A DNA stretch of 64,000 bases, from NCBI GenBank assembly GCA_947497065.1, contig CANMEQ010000001.1:1-64000 (forward strand), written 5' to 3'. This DNA is from an uncultured Paracoccaceae bacterium (GTDB lineage: Bacteria > Pseudomonadota > Alphaproteobacteria > Rhodobacterales > Rhodobacteraceae). Of the stretch, positions 1-8,632 are shown piece after piece. Both the position numbers and the translations under genes were made by a program. Numbering within the stretch: the stretch's first letter is position 1; every line of letters begins with the position of its first letter. Under the pieces are notes generated by a model. The model was not told where the DNA came from. It ran no database searches and saw nothing but the letters and a program-made list of their open reading frames with translations.

Positions 1-1571
1 GACCCGTCGGTGAAGGTCAATGTGTCGATATCGCCGTTGCCAGCGTCTTCGCCGCCGACAATCGTATCGGTGCCTTCTGCAGCGTTGACCGTTATATCGT
101 CGGACCCTTGTCCGCCAAAGACGGTATCGTTGCCCGCTCCACCAGACAGCGTATCGTCGCCCTGCAGGCCGAAAAGAGTATCGTCACCGGCGCCACCATC
201 AATGCTGTCGCCAGACGAGTCTTGGGTTGCAGCGGCGCTGTTCGCACCAATCAGCTGTACATTATCAAGCTGAACACCATCGACGTCGATTGGGCCGATC
301 TCTTTAAATTCCAAACGGTTCGCGCCATCGCCTGCGCCACCGATCAGATCAAAGCTGAAGCTTTCCATGCCGCCTTCGACGGGATCAATTGTGGCAACGA
401 GCTCACCGCCCCAGTATAGTTCAACAGCGTTGCCGCCGCCGGTCACATCGCCTGCATCGAATGTCAGGCTGTATGTTTCACCGGTAACCACGCCTGACAC
501 GTCTTGATAGACGTGCAAGTTGTCTGGTGTGCCGCCCATATCCAAGACGTGGGTACCGTCGGTTGCGTATGTTCCACCTTTGCCATTGTCATGGAGGTCA
601 AAATCACCGCCGTTATAGTCTGTCCAGCCTGTGATGCTGCCGCTGCCTTGATCGCCCCAACTGGTGTCAACTGTGCCGGTCAAGTCTTCAAAAGACCCGT
701 TTACGATTAGGTTAGCGACCTCTTCGGTTGCGCCACCGTATAGCGTGTCGTTGTCATCGCCGCCGTCAATCGTGTCAGCGCCGACACCGCCGTAGACTTC
801 GTCATCACCAGCACCCGCCTCGATGCTGTCGTTGCCACCATAGGCTTCGATCAAGTCATCATCGTTGATGTCACCCGCTAAAATAGCGTCATCGTTATCG
901 ACAAAGTCACGTTCTGGGTCGCCATCATAGTCAGCGTCAATGGTGTCATCGCCTGCGGTGCCTTCGACGGTTCCGTCGGGCAGATCAACAGCATCGAAAT
1001 GAATGTCGGTGACCCAGAGAGCCTGTCCGCCGGCGCCATTGTTATTGTAGTCTATTTCTATCGATGCAACAGGGCCCGCAATTTCAACCAAAACCGAGCC
1101 AGTTTCGGTTGCCGCTTGGCCGTTCGCGACATCTGAGGTGAGCGTGGTTTGCGTGCCGCTGAATGAATCGCCATTCCAAGTCAGGTCAACGACCGTCAGG
1201 TTGCCGTCGAGATCATAGGCGCGGACGGTGATGACATCGATCCAGCTGGACGTGTCAAAGTCATTAATCCGAAAGCTTACGTTATCTACGTCGTCACTGA
1301 AGCCTGAGCCGGACACTGCGGAGAAATCGATGGTGGTCGTAGATGTATCGCCAACACCGCCGCCTCCCACCAAGAGCAAAGCTGAATTGGAATCGAACGT
1401 TTCACCAGCTGCAGTGTCGACATACTGGCTTGTTGTTGAAGCTTCAGCGCGGGTGCCGTTCCCGTCATTTGCATAAGAGACACCAACATTTATGCCGCCC
1501 GTATTCTGGGAAACCCCGTTTGCAATGCTGCCACTGAAGCCAGACCAATTAAAGGTTAATGGGGTAGGCAT
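1..1571 (-). CDS. RTX (hemolysin-type Ca-binding) repeat protein, N-terminal part, cut by window edge
   Basis: The frame is open from an ATG at 1571 to the left edge (about 523 codons) with no stop. An AGGAG lies 8 bases before the ATG. Residues 1-190 are a Thr/Ser/Asp-rich beta-like region of unknown family. Asp- and Gly-rich GGxGxDx nonapeptides then form a first RTX block (about 195-275). A roughly 130-residue segment beginning NLIVNGSFE follows and resembles a galactose-binding or CBM-like jelly roll. A second RTX block (GGAGDDTL, LQGDDTLSGG) runs off the edge. RTX repeats bind calcium outside the cell, and such proteins are normally exported by type I secretion from a C-terminal signal that is not visible here. 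Catalytic activity, if any, cannot be told. Confidence 0.85.
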   Translation of the reverse strand, partial: MPTPLTFNWSGFSGSIANGVSQNTGGINVGVSYANDGNGTRAEASTTSQYVDTAAGETFDSNSALLLVGGGGVGDTSTTTIDFSAVSGSGFSDDVDNVSFRINDFDTSSWIDVITVRAYDLDGNLTVVDLTWNGDSFSGTQTTLTSDVANGQAATETGSVLVEIAGPVASIEIDYNNNGAGGQALWVTDIHFDAVDLPDGTVEGTAGDDTIDADYDGDPERDFVDNDDAILAGDINDDDLIEAYGGNDSIEAGAGDDEVYGGVGADTIDGGDDNDTLYGGATEEVANLIVNGSFEDLTGTVDTSWGDQGSGSITGWTDYNGGDFDLHDNGKGGTYATDGTHVLDMGGTPDNLHVYQDVSGVVTGETYSLTFDAGDVTGGGNAVELYWGGELVATIDPVEGGMESFSFDLIGGAGDGANRLEFKEIGPIDVDGVQLDNVQLIGANSAAATQDSSGDSIDGGAGDDTLFGLQGDDTLSGGAGNDTVFGGQGSDDITVNAAEGTDTIVGGEDAGNGDIDTLTFTDG

Positions 1572-1986
1572 ACTCGATACTCCTGACTGCTCTTAACGAA
1601 CCCCTTCAATTGTTACACTGGGGCCATTTTGCTCTTTTCCGCTTTTATCCGCGGATTGCGACACAATTACGGAATTTTACTCCCTAAGTTCAAACGATTA
1701 TGGTTTTTTTGCGTCGCCCGTCTTAAATTCGCCACATTCAATCTACCCTGATGATCGGTCGTGGGAGTGATTGCCCGCTTGGGTTGTTGTGAGATCTACC
1801 TTTTTTGCCTGTGCAGTGTCGTTGTGAATATTTTTTTTAGGGCTAAAAGTCGTTTTCGTTCCGCATGGTGGGGCAAAAGCCTTGTGTTAGCGCTCACGTG
1901 GTATACTAGTATACATTGCAACTCTTGTGCATCCGCGAGTTGGTCTGTAACGACCAAGGTAACTAAGATTCTAAAGGGGAGTTGCG
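1572..1986. other. Intergenic region between divergent RTX gene and pntA
   Basis: This 415-base gap separates the divergent RTX gene and pntA, so promoters for both should lie here. It is AT-richer than its surroundings. The only clear element is the 14-bp palindrome at 1901-1914. No convincing small gene or RNA was seen. Confidence 0.6.
1901..1914. promoter_or_regulatory. 14-bp perfect palindrome, candidate operator of pntAB
   Basis: GTATACTAGTATAC is its own reverse complement and lies 72 bases before the pntA start. It contains TATACT, which could also serve as a -10 element, so a bound repressor would cover the promoter. AT-rich palindromes of this kind are typical of GntR-family (FCD) operators. 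The identity of the regulator is inference. Confidence 0.45.
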
Positions 1987-3558
1987 ATGAAAATTGGTAC
2001 GCCAAAGGAGCTGTTTGAGGGGGAGAACCGCGTTGCGATGACGCCGGCGTCCGCCAAAGAACTGCAAAAACTCGGGCACGAGTGTGTGATCGAAACCAAG
2101 GCCGGTTCGGCTGCGGGGTTCTCGGACAAAGACTATAAAGAGGCTGGCGTTGAGGTTGTTAAGACCGCCGCTGCGTTGTGGAAAGCCGCTGATGTGGTTG
2201 CCAAGGTTCGCGTGCCGGACGACGGTGAAATGAAGCGGCTGCGTGCGGATCAGACCTTGATTTCGTTCTTCAGCCCTGTTGCGGATGAACCGAAAATGGC
2301 GGCAGCCGCCAAAAAGGGCGCGACAGTCATCGCGATGGAAATGATCCCACGTATTTCGCGTGCGCAAAAAATGGATGCTTTGTCGTCCATGGCCAATATC
2401 GCCGGTTACCGTGCTGTCATCGAAGCGGGCAACAATTTCCCACGTTTCTTTACGGGCCAAATCACGGCCGCGGGTAAAGTTCCACCTGCCAAAGTTTTGG
2501 TTGTTGGGGCAGGGGTTGCAGGTCTCGCCGCGATCGGGACTTCCACGTCTTTGGGTGCGATCACTTACGCATTCGATGTACGCCCAGAAGTGGCCGAACA
2601 GGTCGAATCCATGGGCGCCGAGTTCGTCTATCTGGACTTTGAAGAAGAGCAGCAAGATGGCGCCGCGACTGGCGGCTATGCCGCTGTTTCTTCACCGGAA
2701 TTTGCGGCGGCTCAACTGGCTAAATTCCGCGAGCTTGCACCGGATATGGACATCGTTATCACCACGGCGTTGATCCCCAACCGTGAAGCGCCTGAGCTTT
2801 GGACCGAGGACATGGTGAAAGCCATGAAACCGGGTACTGTGGTTGTCGATTTGGCGGCTGAAAAGGGCGGTAACTGTAAGCTCACTGTCAAGGACGAGAA
2901 AATTGTCACGGACAACGGTGTAACTATTATCGGCTACACTGATTTCCCGTCTCGCATGGCGGCACAATCATCCACGTTGTATGCGACAAACATCCGTCAC
3001 CTGATGTCAGATCTGACACCGGAAAAAGACGGTGTGATCAACCACGACATGGAAGACGACGTGATCCGCGGTGCGACTATCGCCCACGGAAAGGCCGTGA
3101 CGTTCCCACCCCCCCCGCCAAAGGTTCAGGCCATCGCGGCCCAGCCGAAGGCGGAGGTCAAAGAACTGACACCTGAAGAGAAACGTGCCGAAGAAGTCGC
3201 GGCATTCAAAGCACAAACTAAGCAGCAAGTGACGTTAATCGGCATTGGAGCCGCGTTGTTGCTGGCTGTTGGGCTTGTCGCTCCAGCGTCCTTTATGCAG
3301 CACTTTATCGTGTTTGTTCTGTCGATCTTTATCGGCTTCCAAGTGATCTGGGGCGTGGCGCATTCACTGCACACGCCGTTGATGGCTGTGACCAACGCGA
3401 TCTCGTCGATCATTATTTTGGGGGCGTTGATGCAGATCGGATCAAGCAGCTTCCTTGTGATCTTGCTCGCAGGGCTGGCGCTGTTCATGACCGGTATCAA
3501 CATCTTTGGCGGGTTCCTCGTCACACGGCGCATGCTTGCCATGTTCCAGAAATCTTAA
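1987..3558 (+). CDS. pntA: NAD(P) transhydrogenase subunit alpha
   Basis: Alpha subunit of the proton-translocating NAD(P)+ transhydrogenase, which makes NADPH from NADH at the cost of proton-motive force. At 523 residues it matches the E. coli-type long alpha subunit. An alanine dehydrogenase-like NAD(H)-binding region (domain I) fills residues 1-380, with the dinucleotide fold GAGVAGLAAIG near 175. A Pro/Ala/Glu linker (PPPPPKVQAI) follows, then four hydrophobic helices from about 415 to the end (part of domain II). The sequence AAAGGGGAG sits before the ATG. pntB starts 13 bases downstream, so the two form an operon. Confidence 0.97.
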   Translation: MKIGTPKELFEGENRVAMTPASAKELQKLGHECVIETKAGSAAGFSDKDYKEAGVEVVKTAAALWKAADVVAKVRVPDDGEMKRLRADQTLISFFSPVADEPKMAAAAKKGATVIAMEMIPRISRAQKMDALSSMANIAGYRAVIEAGNNFPRFFTGQITAAGKVPPAKVLVVGAGVAGLAAIGTSTSLGAITYAFDVRPEVAEQVESMGAEFVYLDFEEEQQDGAATGGYAAVSSPEFAAAQLAKFRELAPDMDIVITTALIPNREAPELWTEDMVKAMKPGTVVVDLAAEKGGNCKLTVKDEKIVTDNGVTIIGYTDFPSRMAAQSSTLYATNIRHLMSDLTPEKDGVINHDMEDDVIRGATIAHGKAVTFPPPPPKVQAIAAQPKAEVKELTPEEKRAEEVAAFKAQTKQQVTLIGIGAALLLAVGLVAPASFMQHFIVFVLSIFIGFQVIWGVAHSLHTPLMAVTNAISSIIILGALMQIGSSSFLVILLAGLALFMTGINIFGGFLVTRRMLAMFQKS

Positions 3559-3571
3559 GGGAGGCTGAATA

Positions 3572-5011
3572 ATGGAATTTGGTTTCACAACAGCGGCTTA
3601 CGTTGTCGCAGCTGTTCTTTTCATCCTGTCTTTGGGTGGTTTGTCTGGCCAAGAAAGCGCGAAACGCGCCGTTTGGTATGGGATTGCGGGTATGGCTTTG
3701 GCTGTTGCTGCAACATTGGTCGGTCCGGGCTCTGGCCTTTGGCTTTTGTCGATCATTTTGATCGCAGGTGGCGGTGTCATCGGCTACAAACTGGCGACCC
3801 AAGTGCAGATGACACAGATGCCAGAATTGGTCGCTGCAATGCACAGCCTCGTCGGTTTGGCTGCTGTTTTCGTAGGCTTTATCGCACACTTTGAAATGGG
3901 TCGCGTTGCCGGTTTAATTGCTGAAAACGCGGACCTGAAAGAGCTGGGCACATTCGCGGCTTTGATCGCCAAGAAAACGCCAGTTGAGTTGAACATTCTA
4001 CGGGTCGAGCTGTTCTTGGGCATCTTCATTGGTGCTGTGACGTTCACGGGTTCTGTCATCGCGTACGGCAAATTGGCGGGCAAAGTGGACAGCGCGGCGA
4101 CGAAGCTGCCGGGCGGTCACATGCTCAACATCGGTGCCGCCGTTCTGTCAGCGATTGCATTGATTTGGTATTGTTCAACAGGCGGGTTCTTCCCGTTGTT
4201 CATCATGACATTGGCGGCGCTGTTTATCGGCTACCACCTGATCATGGGCATTGGTGGCGCGGACATGCCTGTCGTTGTGTCCATGTTGAACAGCTATTCT
4301 GGCTGGGCCGCTGCGGCGATTGGTTTCTCCCTCGGGAACGACCTGTTAATCGTTGTTGGTGCGCTGGTTGGCTCCTCTGGTGCGATCCTGTCCTACATCA
4401 TGTGTAAGGCGATGAACCGGTCCTTTGTGTCTGTGATCTTGGGCGGCTTTGGTGGCCCAGCGGGTGAACAGATGGCCGTTGAAGGCGAGCAAGTTGCCAT
4501 CGACGTTGACGGTGTCGCGAATGCTTTGGATGAGGCTGACAGCATCATCATCATCCCTGGCTACGGCATGGCGGTGGCACAAGCCCAGCAAAACGTGGCT
4601 GAGCTCACACGCCGTCTGCGTGCCAAAGGCAAGAATGTGCGCTTTGCGATCCATCCTGTTGCGGGGCGTTTGCCTGGCCACATGAACGTGTTGCTGGCCG
4701 AAGCAAAGGTCCCATATGACATCGTGATGGAAATGGACGAAATCAACGACGACTTCCCGGAAACGGATGTTGCTATTGTGATCGGGTCCAATGACATTGT
4801 GAACCCGGCGGCACAGGATGATCCGAACAGCCCAATCGCCGGTATGCCGGTTCTGGAATGTTGGAAAGCCAAGCAGGTGTTTGTCTCCAAACGTGGCCAA
4901 GGTACCGGCTATTCCGGCATCGAAAACCCGCTGTTCTTTAAGGACAACACGCGCATGTTCTACGGCGATGCAAAGGCCTCTTTGGACAGCTTGCTGACCA
5001 AGATCGACTAA
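3572..5011 (+). CDS. pntB: NAD(P) transhydrogenase subunit beta
   Basis: Beta subunit (479 residues) of the membrane transhydrogenase. Residues 1-290 form a series of hydrophobic helices that complete the proton channel. The C-terminal 180 residues are the NADP(H)-binding domain III, with the conserved [14 protein letters not shown] and [18 protein letters not shown] motifs and [10 protein letters not shown] near 410. It follows pntA by 13 bases with GGGAGG before its ATG, and a strong intrinsic terminator follows. Length and motifs are normal for the family. Confidence 0.97.
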   Translation: MEFGFTTAAYVVAAVLFILSLGGLSGQESAKRAVWYGIAGMALAVAATLVGPGSGLWLLSIILIAGGGVIGYKLATQVQMTQMPELVAAMHSLVGLAAVFVGFIAHFEMGRVAGLIAENADLKELGTFAALIAKKTPVELNILRVELFLGIFIGAVTFTGSVIAYGKLAGKVDSAATKLPGGHMLNIGAAVLSAIALIWYCSTGGFFPLFIMTLAALFIGYHLIMGIGGADMPVVVSMLNSYSGWAAAAIGFSLGNDLLIVVGALVGSSGAILSYIMCKAMNRSFVSVILGGFGGPAGEQMAVEGEQVAIDVDGVANALDEADSIIIIPGYGMAVAQAQQNVAELTRRLRAKGKNVRFAIHPVAGRLPGHMNVLLAEAKVPYDIVMEMDEINDDFPETDVAIVIGSNDIVNPAAQDDPNSPIAGMPVLECWKAKQVFVSKRGQGTGYSGIENPLFFKDNTRMFYGDAKASLDSLLTKID

Positions 5012-5037
5012 GCAAGTCACAGACTATGACCTTATAG

Positions 5038-5073
5038 AAAAGGCCCCGCCGATTGTGGCGGGGCCTTTTTTCT
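5038..5073 (+). terminator. Intrinsic terminator after pntAB
   Basis: A GC-rich inverted repeat (AAAGGCCCCGCC, loop GATTGT, GGCGGGGCCTTT) is followed by a T-run and lies 26 bases after the pntB stop. This is a textbook Rho-independent terminator. Confidence 0.93.
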
Positions 5074-5125
5074 TGCCTATTGGCTGCGGTGCTCCATGTC
5101 GTGATCCATAAAGCAGGGGAATGAT

Positions 5126-5623
5126 ATGCGAACACTTTTAATCACGACATGCCTAATGGCAGGCGCTGTTCACGCAGACATCGAGGTCACGTTCCGGGAT
5201 GGGGCGCCGAAAGACCGCTTTACCATCACAAATACATCCGATTGTGCCACAGATGCATTGGACCTGACGCTGGACCTGGCAACGGCGCCTGCGGGGGTCA
5301 TCTTTGACATCACAAGCGCTGGCGACGGTGTAGAGGTATTCCAACCGTTCGAAGTGGTTTCTGGTGGTGGCAGCATCGAAAATGTCAGCACTGTTACCGA
5401 CGGTGATCAACTGCTGACCCTTCAATTGGCAAGCTTGGGTCCGGCCGCTCAAATCGGGTTTACCATTGATCTGGATGACACAGGCGGCGGTCGTGAGATC
5501 GTAGTGTCCGGGGCGGAAATCGCAGGAGCGACTGTGCGTATTGCCACGGCCGACTTTTCGGCTGTTGGAACATTTGCGGATACCGGTCGTGCAATCGTCC
5601 CGATGAGTGGATGTTCGTCCTAG
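5126..5623 (+). CDS. Small secreted protein, resembles 'aggregation factor core' family of Rhodobacterales
   Basis: 165 residues. A short signal peptide (MRTLLITTCLMAGAVHA) is followed by a beta-rich mature part containing VTFRDGAPKDRFTITN, paired cysteines (near 31 and 163) and FTIDLDDTGGGREI. The pattern resembles small periplasmic proteins often labelled 'aggregation factor core' in Rhodobacterales genomes, a name with no demonstrated function. AGGGGA precedes the ATG. Its stop overlaps by 4 bases the stop of the convergent pseudouridine synthase gene. The location (exported) is well supported; the role is unknown. Confidence 0.8.
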   Translation: MRTLLITTCLMAGAVHADIEVTFRDGAPKDRFTITNTSDCATDALDLTLDLATAPAGVIFDITSAGDGVEVFQPFEVVSGGGSIENVSTVTDGDQLLTLQLASLGPAAQIGFTIDLDDTGGGREIVVSGAEIAGATVRIATADFSAVGTFADTGRAIVPMSGCSS

Positions 5624-6159
5624 ACAGAGTGCCATTTGCCTTGGCCAATGCCGTCCAAGGTCCATGACCCGACAGACCATCGAACCAACCGCAGGCAGGG
5701 AAAGTTGAGTGCTGCACACATGCGGCGCACCTGCCTGTTGCGGCCTTCTGTGATACTGACCTCGATCCATGTGTCAGGCACTGACTTTCTGAACCGAACG
5801 GGCGGGTCGCGCAGCCACAGGTCGGGGGGATCGATCAAACGCACTTTGGCGGGCAGTGTGGGGCCGTCTTTCAGGTTTAGTCCTTTGCGCATCGGAGCTA
5901 AATCGGCGTCCGTTGGTGCGCCCTCCACCTGAACCAAATATGTCTTGGGTGTTTTAAATTTAGGGCTGGAGAGTTTGGCCTGCAGCTTTCCGTTGTCGGT
6001 CAAGACAAGCAGCCCTTCACTGTCGCGGTCCAAGCGCCCTGCAGCGTAGACATCTTTTGGGAGATCAAATCCAGACAGCGTCGGACGTTCTGTAGGGGAT
6101 TTGACATCCGTAAACTGGCTGAGAACACCAAAGGGTTTGTTGAACAAAATTGTGGTCAT
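5620..6159 (-). CDS. rRNA pseudouridine synthase, RsuA/RluE family
   Basis: 179 residues, an RluE-like short member of the RsuA family that isomerises a single uridine in 23S rRNA. Visible motifs are the N-terminal FNKPFGVLSQF, the catalytic-loop GRLDRDSEGLLVLTDNG (Asp in RLD is the nucleophile in this family), KTYLVQVEG, and the C-terminal EGRNRQVRRM with LRLVRWSVG. There is no N-terminal S4 domain, which fits RluE rather than RsuA or RluB. The exact target uridine cannot be read from sequence. It ends 4 bases inside the convergent secreted-protein gene. Confidence 0.92.
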   Translation of the reverse strand: MTTILFNKPFGVLSQFTDVKSPTERPTLSGFDLPKDVYAAGRLDRDSEGLLVLTDNGKLQAKLSSPKFKTPKTYLVQVEGAPTDADLAPMRKGLNLKDGPTLPAKVRLIDPPDLWLRDPPVRFRKSVPDTWIEVSITEGRNRQVRRMCAALNFPCLRLVRWSVGSWTLDGIGQGKWHSV

Positions 6160-6460
6160 ACCCCTGTTCTATACGGGAATAGCAGGGGGAGAAAAGGCAA
6201 CTGCGATATTCGGTTCATGGGGCCGTGTTGGACGGCGGCAGCTTGCGGATGAAAAAACTGCATCCCTTTGAATTTTTGGTATTGCGCGACTCAACGAATG
6301 GCCCGATATGCGGCGCAGACGCCAACGCACGCGCCTCTGGCCCCTGACCTAAGTTGGGTATGGTGAGTTTATGCAGCGACGGTAACGTCTCCTTTCGGAA
6401 TTGAACGGCCCACGTGATCTTCGATCATCAAAGCCAAATTTAGTCTACTGGAGATGACCT
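6160..6460 (+). promoter_or_regulatory. Ornithine decarboxylase leader region, speF-like
   Basis: A 301-base gap precedes the type III ornithine decarboxylase gene. Alphaproteobacterial genes of this kind commonly carry a structured speF leader. What is seen here: a GGCGGCAG run at 6231-6238, a short ORF at 6249-6347, a GACG-GTAA-CGTC hairpin at 6378-6389, a GATC-TTC-GATC hairpin near 6416-6426, then GGAG 7 bases before the gene. Identity with the speF leader is inferred from position and from these elements; the covariance model was not run. Confidence 0.55.
6249..6347 (+). CDS. Candidate 32-codon leader peptide upstream of ornithine decarboxylase
   Basis: An ATG-to-TGA ORF of 32 codons begins MKKLHPFEFLVLRDS and ends 113 bases before the decarboxylase start. 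Its HPFEFLVL core resembles the HRNSFDFHFF core of E. coli SpeFL, the ornithine-sensing leader peptide of speF: His followed by alternating aromatic and acidic residues. No strong ribosome-binding site is visible, only GCGG directly before the ATG. If translated, it could stall ribosomes in response to ornithine or polyamines. This role is inference. Confidence 0.5.
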   Translation: MKKLHPFEFLVLRDSTNGPICGADANARASGP

Positions 6461-7630
6461 ATGACCCTGCATTTTTCAGGCGCATCTGCGCCCTCTGTTA
6501 CGCCTGCAAATTCATTTGACGCGGTTGTTGAACATACCGAATTTGATCGCCCAACATTGGTCATGGATCTGGACCGTGTTGAGCAGCAATATCACGCGCT
6601 GAAGGCGGGCCTTGGTCGGGCCGATATCCATTATGCGGTGAAGGCAAACCCGACACCGGAGGTCATCGCGCGGTTGGTTAAGTTGGGGTCAAATTTTGAT
6701 GCAGCATCTCGCGGCGAGATCGAATTGTGTCTGAGCCAAGGGGCGAAAGCGGAAGACATTTCGTTTGGCAATACGGTCAAACGCGCGTCCGATATTGCGT
6801 TCGCGCATTCCGTCGGTGTGCGCTTGTTTGCGGCTGATGCCTTGGAAGAGCTTGAAAAGATTGCAGAGCATGCACCCAACGCGCAGGTCTATATCCGTCT
6901 GATCGTCGACACCTGTGCCGCTGATTGGCCGCTGAGCCGTAAGTTCGGTTGCGATGGGGCGATGGCACTGTCGCTTTTGGATGCAGCGAAGGCACTTGGG
7001 TTGGAGCCCGTAGGCTTTTCGTTCCACGTTGGCTCGCAAACCCGTCAGGCCGCGATGTGGGGCCCGACGTTGGACGTGATGTCAGATATTTGGGCCGCTG
7101 CGAAAGAAGCTGGTCATTCGCTTTCTTTGTTGAACATCGGCGGTGGTTTTCCAGCGTTTTATGATCAGGATATTGAAGCCCCGACCGACTATGCGGCTTC
7201 GGTTATGGCGCAAGTCTCTGCACGCTTCGGGGAGGTTGCGCGCGTGATGGCCGAGCCTGGCCGTGGCCTCGTGGCAGAAGCGGGCGCCATCGTGGCCGAG
7301 GTTCTGTTGGTGAGCCGCAAGTCGGACCGTGATTTGCACCGCTGGGTGTATTTGTCGATCGGTCGCTTTAGCGGGTTGGCGGAAACTGAAGGTGAAGCGA
7401 TCCGGTATCAGATCTCGACCAAACGGGATGGCGACCCTGAGGGGGCCTGCGTTCTTGCGGGGCCGTCGTGTGACAGCGTGGACGTTTTGTACGAGAAAAA
7501 GCCCGTGCTGCTGCCTTTGACATTGAAAGCGGGAGACCGCGTGGTGATCCGGAATTGTGGGGCTTACACGAGCAGCTATTCGACAGTGGGCTTCAACGGC
7601 TTCCCGCCGCTTGATGTGTACGTCGTCTAA
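6461..7630 (+). CDS. Type III PLP-dependent ornithine (or lysine/ornithine) decarboxylase
   Basis: 389 residues, eukaryotic-type fold (alanine racemase-like barrel plus C-terminal beta domain). It decarboxylates ornithine to putrescine. The PLP lysine is Lys61 in YAVKANP. HVGSQ near 190, NIGGGFP near 225 and EPGRG near 265 bind the cofactor phosphate. The catalytic cysteine is Cys337 in GPSCDSVD. GGAG lies 7 bases before the ATG. Substrate choice between ornithine and lysine cannot be settled by eye. The speF-like leader upstream favours ornithine. It stands alone, with a shared terminator against the convergent permease gene. Confidence 0.93.
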   Translation: MTLHFSGASAPSVTPANSFDAVVEHTEFDRPTLVMDLDRVEQQYHALKAGLGRADIHYAVKANPTPEVIARLVKLGSNFDAASRGEIELCLSQGAKAEDISFGNTVKRASDIAFAHSVGVRLFAADALEELEKIAEHAPNAQVYIRLIVDTCAADWPLSRKFGCDGAMALSLLDAAKALGLEPVGFSFHVGSQTRQAAMWGPTLDVMSDIWAAAKEAGHSLSLLNIGGGFPAFYDQDIEAPTDYAASVMAQVSARFGEVARVMAEPGRGLVAEAGAIVAEVLLVSRKSDRDLHRWVYLSIGRFSGLAETEGEAIRYQISTKRDGDPEGACVLAGPSCDSVDVLYEKKPVLLPLTLKAGDRVVIRNCGAYTSSYSTVGFNGFPPLDVYVV

Positions 7631-7657
7631 AAGAGGCGAAAGGCTTTAGGATCAAAA

Positions 7658-7688
7658 AGGGGCGCGTCGGATGAACCGGCGCGCCCCT
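7658..7688. terminator. Bidirectional terminator between convergent genes
   Basis: An inverted repeat GGGGCGCGTCGG / CCGGCGCGCCCC (one mismatch) is flanked by AAAA on the left and TGTTAATTT on the right. It sits between the ends of the decarboxylase and permease genes and can serve both strands. Confidence 0.8.
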
Positions 7689-7705
7689 GTTAATTTGATT
7701 GTCTG

Positions 7706-8632
7706 CTAGAGCCCGCGAATGCGCGGATCAAGCGCGTCACGCAAACCATCACCCATGTAGTTCACGCTCAGCACAGTGAGGGAGATGGCAAGGCCTGGCC
7801 ACATCACCCGTTCGGGATGTTGTTGCATGAAATCAGTCGCATCAAACAACAAGCGGCCCCATGTCGGGAAGTCTGGCGGAAAGCCAAGACCGAGAAAGCT
7901 CAGCGCGCTTTCTGTGATAATTGCCGTGGCAATCCCCAAGGTCGCAGACACCATAATTGGTGACATCACGTTTGGCAGAATGTGCCGCAAAATCATCTTG
8001 CCTGGGCGTGTGCCGATGGAGCGCGCGGCCAAAACGAACTCGCGTTCTTTCAGGGCAAGAACGTCGCCACGTACGATGCGGGCAGTGGGCATCCAGGACG
8101 TCACGCCAATGGCTGTTACGATCAAGATAAAGATGCCGGTTTCAGGCCCGAACGATGCAGACAGCGGCTGACGGAATAGCATGACCATGACCAACAACAG
8201 CGGCAGGAGGGGCAGGGCAAGAAACAAATCTGTGGTCCGCATTAGCAACCCGTCGATGCGTTTGAAGTATCCCGCCAGTACCCCGACCAATGTGCCCAAC
8301 AGCAAGGCGAGGGCCATTGCAGTCAGCCCTACAGAGATCGAGGTTTGTCCGCCTGCCATCATGCGGGCCAACATGTCACGGCCCAACTGGTCGGTGCCAA
8401 AGGGGTGCGCCATTGTGGGCCCTGAGTTGCGGGCACGGATGTCGATGTAGGTCGGATCAATGGTCCACAAATATGGCCCAAGATAGACGCCAAGGATTAC
8501 AAAGATGAAAAAGCCAGCCCCGAACATCGCACCCTTATGGGTTTTAAACTGATCCCAAACATCCCACCATTGATTGCGGGCAGGGGCATCTGCGCGGGTG
8601 TCGTCGCTTTGTGTGGAAACTGTATCAGTCAT
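7706..8632 (-). CDS. Peptide ABC transporter permease, DppC/OppC type
   Basis: 308 residues. A cytoplasmic N-terminus leads into a first helix (AMFGAGFFIFVILGVYLGPYL), then a periplasmic segment with HPFGTDQLGRDMLARMMAGG, the signature of the DppC/OppC family. The remaining helices carry the EAA loop (EFVLAARSIGTRPGKMILRHILP) that contacts the ATPases. The C-terminus, DGLRDALDPRIRGL, is typical. It overlaps the upstream permease gene by 8 bases (translational coupling) and is the last gene of the five-gene transporter operon. Substrate is likely di- or oligopeptides. Confidence 0.94.
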   Translation of the reverse strand: MTDTVSTQSDDTRADAPARNQWWDVWDQFKTHKGAMFGAGFFIFVILGVYLGPYLWTIDPTYIDIRARNSGPTMAHPFGTDQLGRDMLARMMAGGQTSISVGLTAMALALLLGTLVGVLAGYFKRIDGLLMRTTDLFLALPLLPLLLVMVMLFRQPLSASFGPETGIFILIVTAIGVTSWMPTARIVRGDVLALKEREFVLAARSIGTRPGKMILRHILPNVMSPIMVSATLGIATAIITESALSFLGLGFPPDFPTWGRLLFDATDFMQQHPERVMWPGLAISLTVLSVNYMGDGLRDALDPRIRGL

